From positions 3,267 to 58,659 of the forward strand of contig WIDE01000136.1 in the NCBI GenBank assembly GCA_015039315.1: a stretch of 55,393 nt of DNA, given 5' to 3'. Below, piece by piece: positions 34,497-45,021 of this stretch. The DNA is from Clavulina sp. PMI_390. Taxonomy: Eukaryota > Basidiomycota > Agaricomycetes > Cantharellales > Hydnaceae. Numbering within the stretch: the first letter of the stretch is position 1; every line of letters starts with the position of its first letter. The position numbers and the translations under genes are program-made. A model generated the notes under the pieces. It did no database searches. It had not been told where the DNA came from and saw only the letters and a program-made list of their open reading frames with translations.

Positions 34497-36259
34497 ATGT
34501 TGTTTGACCTCGAGCGGTTGCGCCTTGGCATCGAACCCCTCCTCAACTTCTCGTATCAGGAATACAACACACGCCCTGCCTATTCTATCACTGACACCAG
34601 CGAGCGCCAGCTTCATCTACAAGTCCAGGACGTTGCGCTTGCCGAGCTTGACGCCGCTCTTGATGGTGTTAGCGACGTCATCAAGCAGTTGACTCTCGTG
34701 CACACCGCTGTAAAGCTCCGTTCTGATGCTATCCGCAACTCTCAAGCTCCGGCTTCTGCTCTTCCTACCGAGATCCTTCATGATATTATCCGCATCGCTG
34801 TCCATGATGCTCGATTTCCTCAGAGCGGTGGAGCCATCATCAAATCACCTGAGCAGAAGGGCTCGTCAGGGGTAGTATCTACCCTCAGTCGAGTCTGCAA
34901 GCGCTGGCGCGAAGCCACGCTTGATCTCCCCGAGCTTTGGACGGCTGTGTGCATGCCTTGGTCGAACGCGGTTCGTGCGCGTGAAATGCTCGTTGAGTAT
35001 GCTCGGCGCGCACGAGATCTACCCCTCGACCTGTCAATGTGGAGTCCCAGCCAGCCAGTCACAGAGCTTCCTCTCAACGACTCTTTGGCCCCTCGGGTGA
35101 CTTCTTCTGCCATACTTTTGTCGCCGAAGGCTTCGGAGCCTCGGCGGCGCACCGCGCATCCGACCTGGAAAGACGGCTTGAGCGGCCTTGAGCACTTGAC
35201 ACTCAACGGTTACATGCAATATCCCGACGCCAGCTCCGCGGTAGAGTCCTGGATGGAAGGCTGTCGATCCATGTGCTTGATAAATGTCACTTCGAGGTTG
35301 CGTCTCTCCGGAGGATTTCGAAACCTCGAGACGCTCACAATCTCTAAAACTGACCAGTTTACCCTCATTAATTTGTGCCGGACCACTAGCTGGCGTCAGC
35401 TTCGCCATCTTACGTTGATTGATGTGACTGTTCGCGAAGGCACACGGTTGGAGCGTGAGCCAGTCTACACCTTCTATTCTGATTCTGATACCGATCCAGG
35501 TGACGATGCGGCAAAAATCACCTCGGGCGGCTCCTTGAACAACAACCTGGTCAGCTTGCGTATCATAGGATGCTCTGACGAAATTTGGCTCCTCATATGC
35601 GACAACTGGAAACTCGGGAACCTCATCTCTTTCGAACTCCGAGCTCAAAACCGCTTTACCAGTTCTGACGCGATGAACTGCATTCGAGCATTCGTAAGTG
35701 TTTGTGCCTCTCGACTCTTGCTTAAGCTAACACGCTCGCCTTAACAAAATGCTGTTCTTCATACCAGGTCACCTATAGGAAGTCTCTTCAATACATCCAC
35801 ATCACCCTCCCGATGTATTCCGAGGGCTGGTTATGTTTCCTCCCTGACCGTTTTTATGGCGGAGAAAAGAAAAATCCCATCGCTCCGAACGCTCGGTATA
35901 TGCACGTCGGTTTGACCCAGTATGACCGAGACCCTCAGTGTCTGAGCCACTCTGCTCCTCAGTGGATCGGGAGTCGAGACAGTGCAACACACAAGCCCTG
36001 GGACGCCGCGTGTAGTGATGTTCGCAAATGGATCGACGAGCGTTTCCTTCGGTTGCGTGGAGTGAAGCTGTACCGAGTGGCTATCCCTAAGTCACTCATC
36101 CTCATCGACGATATGCAGTGGTATCACGATCGAGTGGAAGTGGTTGATATCATCCCTACTCTGGAAACCATCTCAACCGAACCTCATCCTATCTTCTCAC
36201 CCGATTGCCCTTCCGAGCTCAACTACGGTATCACGATGGAGGTATATCGCGAGGAGTGA
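34497..36259 (+). CDS. F-box-like protein, tandem copy A
   Basis: Two exons, 34497-35693 and 35768-36259, giving 562 residues. An N-terminal helix-rich region (MLFDLERLRLGIEPLLNFSY) precedes an F-box-like segment ASALPTEILHDIIRIAV with the following LSRVCKRWREATLDLPELW, the usual F-box plus CKxWR pattern of Agaricomycetes. The rest probably forms irregular leucine-rich repeats (LEHLTLNGYMQYP, LETLTIS, LRHLTLIDVT). F-box proteins dock substrates on SCF ubiquitin ligases, but in mushrooms this class is hugely expanded and individual roles are unknown. Copy B lies immediately downstream with the same intron position (after the TTC of IRAF) and strong identity along the length. Confidence 0.85.
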
Positions 36260-36811
36260 CATGCTGCCGAAGTGTGAACAGCCTTACGACTTTCGCTGGT
36301 TCTCATTCTTGATCTTGCCTATTTATGTAACCTCACTGACAGATGCACATCCGCTTGCATCTTGGGCGTCGACTGCAGTGGATCCAGCAAAACCAGCGTC
36401 TCTGTCGATTTTGACCTGATTGCGGCGATTCGGTTTTGTCCACTATCCAATCATCTTGGCCATGTTCGTTGAGAAACGAAACCACTTGACAATTCGTGCA
36501 GCCTTGTGATTTTACTTTCTAGATGATGAAGCAGATATAACAATATATTACTATCCAAATATCTAGATACAATACTATGTTGTAGCATCCAAAACAGAGT
36601 ATTTGGTAAGCCAGCGAGCTCACGAGCGTTGTGACGGCACGAGCCGAAGCGCGTTTGTGTGTCACGACTCTCACGGTCGAAGTCTGGACCCAAGCCTTAT
36701 CCGTCCTAAACGACGCAGAACCTATGGGCTCCTAACAAGCGCGCGCATAATCGTATGCCATAAGAGCCTGACCAAATCCCTCCCCCCCTCCTCTCTCCTC
36801 TCTTGTCGAAA
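36260..36811. other. Intergenic between F-box copies A and B
   Basis: About 550 nt with the 3' flank of copy A, then the duplicated promoter block of copy B. No gene seen. Confidence 0.55.
36659..36737 (+). repeat. Duplicated 5' flank, F-box copy B
   Basis: Partner of 34341-34420. Both blocks lie about 75-155 nt upstream of their start codons, and both genes have a C/T-rich stretch ending in TCGAAAATG at the start. Confidence 0.7.
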
Positions 36812-38560
36812 ATGTTGTTCGACCTCGAGCCCTTGCGCCTTGGCATCGAACCGCTCCTTAAGTTCTCGTATCAAGAGTACGACAAGCGCCCCGCTTACTC
36901 CATCCCTAATACCAATGAGCGCTTAGCTCATATGCAGCTTCAAGACGTTGTGCTAATTGAGCTTGACGCCACTCTCGACGGTATCAGCAACCTTATTCAT
37001 CAGCTGACGCTCGTCCATACCGCCGTGAAGCTCCGTTCAGATGCCATACGAAACTCCATGGCCCCTGTATCTGCTATTCCCACCGAAGTGCTTCACGAAA
37101 TCTCCCGTATCGTAGTCCATGATGCTCGCTTTCCCCAAAGCGGCGGCTCCCCTATCAAAACACCTCAACAGACCGGCTCTTCAGGCGCCGTATCCTCCCT
37201 CAGTCGAGTTTGTAAGCGCTGGAGAGCCGCTACGCTTGACCTTCCTGAGCTATGGACGGCTGTGTGCATGCCTTGGTCGAGTGCAGTTCGTGCCCGCGAA
37301 ATGCTTCTCGAATATGCCAAACGGGCACGCAATCTTCCTCTCGAGCTCTCATCATGGACTCCCGGGAATTTCCTGACCAAACTACCTCTTGACTCTTCAT
37401 TGGCCCCTCGGGTAGTCTCCGCTACCATGCTCGTGACGCCTGAGCCCTGCCATTGGCAAGATCCTGACTGGTCGTCTCCAGATTGGGAAGAGAGCTTGAG
37501 CGCTCTTGAACATGCGACAATTATCGGACACATGCAATATCCCGAGCAACGCGTCCAGTTCCAGGACTGGGTCTCGAAATGTCGGAGCATGTGTCTTATA
37601 GACGTCCGCCCCAATTCGCGCTGCTGGCGAAAATTCCAGAACCTCGAGACGCTCACTCTCTCGCAAGTAGACCAATATGTTCTTGTTGATCTTTCTCGAA
37701 AGGTCGAATGTCCGAACCTTCGCAACCTCATCCTACTCGATATAACCGTTCGTGATGAAAAACAGCTAAGGCCAGGTTACCCTCAACCTAAAAAGGACAA
37801 AGGTGCTAAAATTGCCTCGGGTGGCCATCTAGATGAGGGGTTGGTTAGCTTGCGTATCATCGGATGTGACGATGAGATTATGCTCCTCATTTGTGATGGA
37901 TGGAAACTCGAGAATCTTATCTCCTTCGAGCTTCGCGTTCGTAACTATTATTCCGAGTGCGTTTCCGAAGCGAAGGACTGCATCCGAGCATTCGTGAGTG
38001 TTTTCAAATACTGATTCCTTAGTCCAACCCAACTCGTCTTCACACCATAACCCCCTTACGCTCGTTGGCAGCTTACTTTCCGACCTACTATACAAGAGAT
38101 AATCATAACTCCCCAGAGCGTAGGCTACTATGACGAATGGTTATGGTTTATGCCCGCAGTCTATGATCGAGGGAATTTGATTGCCCCAAACGCTCGATAT
38201 ATGCACCTTGGGCTGACGCAGTGGTGCCGTGGCCCATGGTACTCCCATCCTGACCTCCCACCGTGGATCGGCAATCGAATCAGTGCTCCGAAAAGGAACT
38301 GGGACAACGCCTGCCAACAGGTTCGTGACTGGATTGATGAACGATTCCTACGGTTGAGCGGGATTAAGCTGTATCGAATGGTCATCCCTGAATCGTTTGT
38401 CCTCCTCGATGATATGCAGTGGTATCATGATCGAGTTGAGGTGGTGGAAATCATTCCGACCCTCGAGACCATACCAACCGGTCCTCATCCTGTTCTCTCT
38501 GGTGATTGTCCATTAGAGCTGAACTATGGCATTACCATGGAGGTGTATCGCGAGGAGTAA
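36812..38560 (+). CDS. F-box-like protein, tandem copy B
   Basis: Two exons, 36812-37993 and 38072-38560, giving 556 residues. It parallels copy A from the first residue (MLFDLEPLRLGIEPLLKFSY) through the F-box-like SAIPTEVLHEISRIVV and LSRVCKRWRAATLDLPELW to the shared C terminus LNYGITMEVYREE. Leucine-rich segments are more diverged between the copies, with small indels, as expected of the substrate-binding part. Of two AG sites before exon 2, the upstream one (TTGGCAG) is chosen because it aligns with copy A. It looks intact and is likely expressed, since the promoter block is conserved. Substrate unknown. Confidence 0.85.
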
Positions 38561-38920
38561 CGCATCGTCAGTTCTCAAAGCGTCTGTTGCCTCACTTTGT
38601 TCTCATTCATCTTCGATTCAGGGAAGACGCTCCATCCACCATATCTTGACATGCTAACATCACTGACGCTAATCCCAGCGACACATATACCTTTGTTCAA
38701 ATGGCTCCGCTAATTCTTGAAGCTTTTATCTTGAGTGTGACATCTCTGCTTGACCGCTATACAATTACCCTCCTTGCCCTTCGTAAAGAAATCAGCATAA
38801 TAGAGGCTCGCCTTGTTGCTTCTTTCACCAAAAAAATAAATAATAATCGATTGCTATGTATACACCCAAATACACTAGTACGCTTTGAAATCCGAAACAA
38901 AGCCTTCGTGAAATGAGACT
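38561..38920. other. Convergent spacer
   Basis: About 360 nt between the stop of F-box copy B and the stop of the minus-strand lipase. An A/T-rich stretch near 38828-38850 could serve 3' processing. No gene seen. Confidence 0.5.
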
Positions 38921-41573
38921 TTAGATTGGCATCTGGTAAGCTAACTGGTTCAAATAGTCGATTGGGGCTTGGCGGTACGTGTCATTAAGAACGGTCCTCA
39001 AGTCGATGATGACAGCATCATCCAAGAGGCCCATCGAGACTGGGTTGGAACTCGTCCACTTCGGCCAGGAGGGCGTGAGCCCAGCGTTGTTCGGATCCAG
39101 CGAGTTTGTGAACGCAATAAGATAGTCACGGAACTCGCCAGTGCCAAAGCTGTCCAAGGAGGCGAATGTCAGTGAATGATCGAAATAATGATGTGCATAC
39201 GACATACGTGTTCAAAAGATCTCGTCCGTGGAACTGGGGGGAATGAGGAGAACTGATTAGATGACCAACGGTTCGTGTGCAGACAGCTATCCACTCACAG
39301 CACCGAGATAAGGGGTCTCCTTGGTGCGCTTAAATGCTGAATGGAGCGGACGTGTAAATTATCAAGGTTATTTGGCGGTTCTTCTTTCGCGAAGTAGCTT
39401 ACCGAACGACCATGCATTTTGCTTTGAAGCAACATGCTGAAGGAACCAACGACGAGGGCCTTGGAATACCTGGGAGTTATAGAGCACGTAATGAGCCCAA
39501 GCGAAGGAATCTTCGATTGCGGCGCATCCTTACCAGGTCACCCTGCACTGCAGCAAGGCGCTTGAATTCAGGAGTTAGCTCATTTGCGATGCCGGTATCA
39601 AAAGGGGAGCCTTGCGTAGGATCCTGAGGATATTGAGTGGCGAGAGAGGCAAGTTGGGCTGCTGTTCCATTTGGGAGATAATATTGCTGTACATAACTGG
39701 TGAATTCGGCGTCTGTCGTCACGTTTGCATTTGCGAGTGAGAATAACCTAGGTGGGGGATATTAGGAAGTTATGAGGGAATTATCAACAATGTCACTCAC
39801 GTTCCCTCGTCATCACAGTCACCAGTGATGAATGGGACATTCGCGACGGCACCACTCTCGACCAAATTGAAAGGAGGCTCAGTAATGAATACGCCATCGA
39901 CTCGGGGGAGCCACGCAAGGTCGAGAGATTGGTAGCTGAAGATATCCGGGGTCTGATTAATGGCAGCCTTGATAGTGGCATAGGACACCGTTCGAAGACA
40001 AGCTAGAGTATCGGAGGCCGAAGAGCACCCAACCAGTGAAACTACTTGATCATAGTACTTCTGACCATGTGTAATATCCCCAACGGGGATTGGGCTCCCA
40101 GATTGCTGCAATCAAATGAGTCAGGACAGCTGGGAGGTAGAGAACCGCGTTCCTCGCACCATCCAAACACCACGGAACAATCCTTCAGCATCACCACCGT
40201 TGGTAACCATCTGCAGAGCGGAAGATATGGCCCCTGCGCTCTCTCCTCCTCTAATATTCATGTAGATCAGAACATGGGGTGCCCGATATTTCGAATACAC
40301 ATACATTGTAACCTTTGTAGGGTCACCACCAAATGTAGTGATATACTTTTGTATCCAACGTAGAGCCAGTCGTTCTGAGAGCTTGATTTATGAGCCTCGT
40401 GCATTGCATCAGAACGGAGGAAATACTCACGATCCTGAAGCCCAAGGTTGCCAACGCCTGCTGCTTTCTACGGTGGTGCGGCCGTGAGTATGATCCACAT
40501 ATAGATATGGAGAGCCTTACAATCTCTTTGCTAGCCATGAACCCAAGGCCGCTCACTTTTACCATAGAGAGAGAGAAAGAGTGAGTGAGTGAGTGAGTGA
40601 CAATCTGAATAATAAATCGGGATACCGAGACTCACGGCGATAATTGAATGAAACGAAAATAACTGGTTGTTTCATGGAAATACTATAGTCCACAATCCCA
40701 TCACCGGCGTACATGGCCGTTGCTGTAGAGACCTCAGCAACGAGAGCAAAGAGTGGAAAGAACGAAACTCACACCCAAGCTCAAATCCACCTCCGAAAAT
40801 CCACTACAGAATCGTGTGAGATATTTTGAGCATTGAGACAATCTAGTTACAACAACACTAACAGCGACGACAGGTAGCTTTGAGGAAGACGTCGCAGTTG
40901 CCGGCTTCCAGACATTAATTGTCAGACCTGATGAAAGGAGAGAGGTTATAAAAGAAACATAGGTTCAGGATACCTTGCACTTCTGTCACTCACAGTCTTC
41001 GGAATCGGGATAGACTACGCCAAAGATACTATTCACAATCGCGTTGATAGTGTCTGCTGGAAGTCCTGTAAGGAGAGGGAGCGTGATGGCTTGCTGAATG
41101 CAAGCGTTGCCCATCGAGGTCGCAGTGTATGTCCCATTGTAGGGGTCATTAGCGACTGGTAACTGGAAACGGAGGTCACCGACACTACGGAGATGAAATA
41201 GGGAAAGGAGGATTATTTGAGCCATGAGAAGTTCAATAACTCATGTTGTTTCGGGCTGGACAGTGAAGTAGAGATACGTACGGTGCTAGATTGGGAAGTC
41301 AAGGATCGAGATGATCCAACCAGCAACCGCTTTAGAGCTGGGATAGAGGGTTGAACGCGTACACTTACGCTGCGCAAAAGGAATTCCCAGGAACTCTGAA
41401 ACGTCGCTGTAGCTACTTGATGTCGCGCCAACAAACGTACCCTTGTCAAGGGTCACAGTTGGAGCCGAAGCTCTCTTGGAGCGCCCTGCTCCAAACCAGC
41501 GTCTGGTAGGAGCAGCCTCCACAGTAAGACCGAGACACGCGATGATGAGGGCACACAACGCTGATCCTTTCAT
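38921..41573 (-). CDS. Secreted type-B carboxylesterase/lipase
   Basis: Sixteen-exon minus-strand model, 564 residues: 41369-41573, 41282-41285, 40994-41184, 40863-40927, 40773-40803, 40636-40722, 40521-40555, 40431-40467, 40305-40374, 40160-40250, 39801-40105, 39534-39747, 39403-39469, 39299-39336, 39208-39233, 38921-39149. The N terminus is a signal peptide (MKGSALCALIIACLGLTVEA). Family marks in order: GIPFAQPPVGDLRF, then EDCLTINVW, oxyanion loop IFGGGFELG, nucleophile elbow GGESAGA (Ser near 246), acid in DDEGT (Glu near 372) and a late HGRD (His near 482). These form the Ser-Glu-His triad of the Candida rugosa lipase/cholinesterase fold. It should hydrolyse esters outside the cell; lipase versus other esterase cannot be settled. 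A 4-nt exon is required to restore QPPVG. Confidence 0.92.
40575..40602 (-). repeat. GAGT/GAGA microsatellite in lipase intron
   Basis: A run of GAGA then five or so GAGT units falls inside the intron before exon 7 of the lipase. On the coding strand this is a C/T-rich tract upstream of the acceptor, so length changes could affect splicing. Confidence 0.7.
41282..41285 (-). other. 4-nt microexon of lipase
   Basis: On the minus strand CACC is flanked by ATCTAG and GTACGTAT. Exon 1 ends C, the microexon supplies CA and CC, and exon 3 begins T; together they spell Pro-Pro in the invariant AQPPVGDLRF motif and restore the frame. A direct exon 1 to exon 3 join would break the frame. Confidence 0.8.
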
Positions 41574-43201
41574 CTTGACCACGGCCGTCACACAACAGAA
41601 AGCCGGTCTTATGGAAGAGTTAGGGACTAGTCTGGGACAGCTGAAGGGTGAAAGCACTCGTTTGAGACCGCTTTTATCCCTTATCGCTCATGAGAGTTCC
41701 CGGCTTCCGAATAGCATAGCCATAGGGAGTTGGGTCTCGTGAGGAGGACGAGAGGCTGGAAGTCGATGCGATGTATGAGAATCCGGGGTCTGCGGGGGCC
41801 GGGTGCACCGAACTCAATGCCAAGAAGTAGCAACGCGGGGCCCATCTATTTGGGGAGTAAGAATTGCTTCCGTCTAAGCAACGACAATCCTCTAGCTAAG
41901 ATCCCATGTGGTAGCACATGGGTGGGGGGATGAATGTGGAGAAGCATTGACCAATACATTCTGAAGCCAAGAGAAAACTCGACGATTCGCCGAGGATTGT
42001 GGAAATTTTTACCCTCAGTAAGCTTCCATTGAATAACGCCGGCATGACGTCGTTTAGATTAGATATCTTGTCTATGGGAAGGAATTTTGAAGTTCCCAGA
42101 TATCAGTCAATGAACAGCTGGGATTGATAATATTCGCCCGGAACTTATTACTGGTTCACTGCGACCTTCACACCTGCTGATGGAGCTACCAATCTGGAGC
42201 GAAGCGGAGGCAATAGCTATCTTGAGCGCTAGACGAGTGCATGAGACCTTGATTATGAGCTGGTCAGGTAGCAAGCAATTCGATTCTCATGCAAGATATT
42301 TGCCATTTTACGTGTAAACTGAGTACCGTGTAAAAGCGCGTCCTTTCGTGTGGAGCAGAGCGATTCTATGTGAGGCTCGGTAGAGACGAAGGGATCTATC
42401 AACAACAACATTTCACAGACTCACTTGAAGGATCGCAAACGAAAAACCAAGCGGCAGTTGCGAGTGTACGAATCGGATAGTTAGGAGTATTGCCGTATGT
42501 GTGCGTTGACCCAGCTGAGCTTGAGCTGTTGATTTTTGCCCAGAACATGCGTAAGTGGTGGCTCGGGGCCATTAAGATGAATTATTCTGTTATAGGGCTG
42601 AGTTCAGATAGATGCGAATCAAAGCTTGCGAGGTAGAGCAGGTGGGAGTGTAGGCTCGAGCTGCGTCAGTCTGACAAACGGCTATGCGCAGCTATCGTTG
42701 GTTAGATCAGTTTACAGCGTGGCGTTTCCCTCAGCCGAGTCTCACCAACGTACCCATCCCTAGAAGAGCGGTTATATCGAGGGAGCTGCTCCATCGGACT
42801 CAGTAGTCCTAACCCTGCTCACCGCGTGATGGCCCGGTTGTAGACTACAGGCAGTGGCCGAACAGTATGGCATGTAATGGTGAATAAATTGGCTGGTTGA
42901 CAGGGACAAAGAAGCAAGTCATATGGATACAGTGAGAGAGTTGAAGATGTTCAAAGGCTACAACGATTGGCAAACCAAACAAAGGCAAATGGACACAATA
43001 TGGCGAAAATTGAATGAAACCAACAAGTTGAAGTAGGTGACCGAATCGAACCTAAACCGTAGCCACCAATCCTCCTCACGTTTTAGGGGGTTGGAGAGGC
43101 GTCTACGTACTATACTGCTACATTGAGAGGAGGAAGATCCTGAGCTGTAGTCACGGTGGAGGCTCGAGGAGGGTTTCTTCGTGCCGATCGACTAGGAGGG
43201 G
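41574..43201. other. Gene-free region
   Basis: About 1.6 kb between the lipase start and the stop of the Ser/Pro-rich gene. The part next to the lipase should be its promoter. Frames here are short and carry no motifs. I see no transposon signature. Confidence 0.45.
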
Positions 43202-44122
43202 CTAGCGAGCAGAGCGATCAAGTGTAAATGTGGGGGGAGGAGCTACCCAACTAGGAGGTCTCGCCTTCCTTTGTGCGACTCCACCGTTATCACCGGTTCT
43301 CGGGAACCGAGGTGACGCAGACGAGGAAGCAGATGAGGTAGGGGATGACCCCACTTCGAGGAAACCTTGTGAGACACGTTCCTTTCCTTTGGGGACGCCC
43401 CTGTTGCCGCCACTGATCCATGCGGGGACATCCATGCCTGTGCTCCTGCGACGCTCAGCGTAGGGGACACTCGTTGGTTGAGGGGGATTAGACAGAGCCG
43501 CGATGATAATCTCGGCGGTTGTTGGCGGCTCGCCGTACTCGTCGTATGGACGGGGACCAGAAGAGGATGAAGGAGATTCGACACGGATGCTCAAACGGGC
43601 ATGGCTGCGGGGATGAGTGTGCGCAGTTGGGGTAGGTGGGGTGACGGTTGTGGAGGGAAGCGTATTGAAGGAATGATTATTACGTGAAGAGAAGTATGGA
43701 GGGAAAAGTCCGGGAGGGAAGCATAAGAAAGCTCGCCAGGAGCTGGAGGATGAACGAGAGGATCCTGAAGTTGAAGTCTGTGAAGGAGGGAAAACACACA
43801 CAAAGGCGTTAGTCTCTGAATGCCAAAAGGGAACCGATCGACTGACATTGCGAGACGAGGTAAGTGAAGGAGTGTAGGGACGGAAGCTGTTCTGATCAAT
43901 CGAGTGGCGTTCGAGATGCTGGCTAGTTTCAGCACCCTCATCTGTCATCGGCGACTCCATATGCGCGGTAAGATTCATAGTGGACTTCGGGGTCATTTCG
44001 TCCACGTCGTCTTGCTGGCGCGCTTTGGAATTCCTAGGAGAGCTGGACATTGGCTGGAGAGCGATGTGGATGGGATGTGGGGAGCGGGTGGAGGGCGTCA
44101 CTCGAATATTTGGGAGCACCAT
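43202..44122 (-). CDS. Ser/Pro-rich protein of unknown function
   Basis: Open frame on the minus strand with a likely 69-nt in-frame intron at 43778-43846 (donor GTCAGT, acceptor CACAG), so exons 43847-44122 and 43202-43777, giving about 283 residues. Read through, the intron would add phenylalanine/valine residues unlike the rest. The protein is rich in Ser, Pro, Thr and Arg and probably disordered. Recognisable only as short blocks: PYDEYGEPPTTAEIIIAALSNPP, MDVPAWISGG and a C-terminal PPSWVAPPPTFTLDRSAR, which look more conserved than filler. No signal peptide or membrane helix is visible. I do not recognise the family. Confidence 0.55.
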   Translation of the reverse strand: MVLPNIRVTPSTRSPHPIHIALQPMSSSPRNSKARQQDDVDEMTPKSTMNLTAHMESPMTDEGAETSQHLERHSIDQNSFRPYTPSLTSSRNVSRSVPFWHSETNAFVCVFPPSQTSTSGSSRSSSSSWRAFLCFPPGLFPPYFSSRNNHSFNTLPSTTVTPPTPTAHTHPRSHARLSIRVESPSSSSGPRPYDEYGEPPTTAEIIIAALSNPPQPTSVPYAERRRSTGMDVPAWISGGNRGVPKGKERVSQGFLEVGSSPTSSASSSASPRFPRTGDNGGVAQRKARPPSWVAPPPTFTLDRSAR

Positions 44123-44726
44123 ATTAGCGCGCGTGTTATGGGTTGGCAGAACGAAAGAGGGGGCCAGCCAAGATTCCTAGAGATGTCTAGGTGACAGTGG
44201 AGTGGCATTTATGGAGTGGTGCCTGAGACCGGACTCCTATGCAATCTGGGTGAGGATTCATTGGCAACAACAGCGTCTCTCCAAATAAGGGTGAAAGGGA
44301 TAGGATGTTCGTGGTCCACAAAGGGCTCTAGAGGAGTCTGCTATACAGTTAAACTCAAAGTATGGGAACGGTGTCCACAAGCCGTCACAAAGGCGGTGGG
44401 TAAATGAGTTACTGAATCCGACAGCTACCCGGGTGTCACCCACGACATGAGTCAGAATGATTGTATATGACGTCGCTGAGCGCTCTTGGAGCGACCTGGA
44501 ATATGTGTCTGCTGTGGATAACTGAGAGCTTCGAGCCAGCAAATCATTCAGGACTGCGCGATTCAAGAAGGCCCTCATAGAAGCACTGAGGACGGTTTCA
44601 ACATTAATTTATCTCTTTTCTCCCTAAAACCAGTAGCATGGCACGTATTCCCGAGCCGATGATAGCAGGGGAGGGGGCAGGGTTTGTTGTCGCTTTGTGT
44701 ACTGTTTGGTTCTGTTTACTTCGGTG

Positions 44727-44805
44727 CTCGTCCAAACATCGCGGAGTTCCAGGCTTGCGATCGAGAATGTCTTTGGCTGAGACCGTTGAATACATCCGCG
44801 GTGGG
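44727..44805 (+). repeat. Duplicated 5' flank, transporter copy 1
   Basis: Matches 47813-47892 upstream of copy 2: shared CGTCCAAACATC, then a GGCTGAG core and TGAATACA. Distances to the ATG differ, so spacing is not conserved. Confidence 0.65.
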
Positions 44806-44969
44806 CTGGGACCACCAAAACTTCCCTTAATAATCATTCTATCCAAGAGCTCTCGTCTCTTCTCTCATAAGCCTTCGATCTCGAACCTCGCTCCCATATA
44901 TTTGCTACTGCCAGCGTACCGAGCTATCTTGACTCTAACCTTGTTCTAGGAACCCACCCGCATAGACGA

Positions 44970-44983
44970 AACTGATATATAAT
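44970..44983 (+). promoter_or_regulatory. TATA-like element
   Basis: The sequence TGATATATAATCCC sits about 40-50 nt upstream of the ATG of transporter copy 1. Position and sequence fit a TATA box, but A/T-rich words are common, so this is tentative. Confidence 0.35.
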
Positions 44984-45021
44984 CCCCTTTCCGAACGGAA
45001 CACATAGCTCCTTCGTGTCCA

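Larger units (their letters stand above)
44123..45021. other. Divergent region with PNS1-like copy 1 promoter
   Basis: About 900 nt between the Ser/Pro-rich gene (minus) and the first transporter gene (plus). It holds the duplicated block 44727-44805 and a TATA-like GATATATAATC about 45 nt before the transporter ATG. No gene seen. Confidence 0.5.

Noticed and set aside
34497..38560. F-box pair as part of a defence or NLR-type cluster
   Set aside because: No nucleotide-binding or effector domains are present nearby; the proteins read only as F-box with leucine-rich segments.
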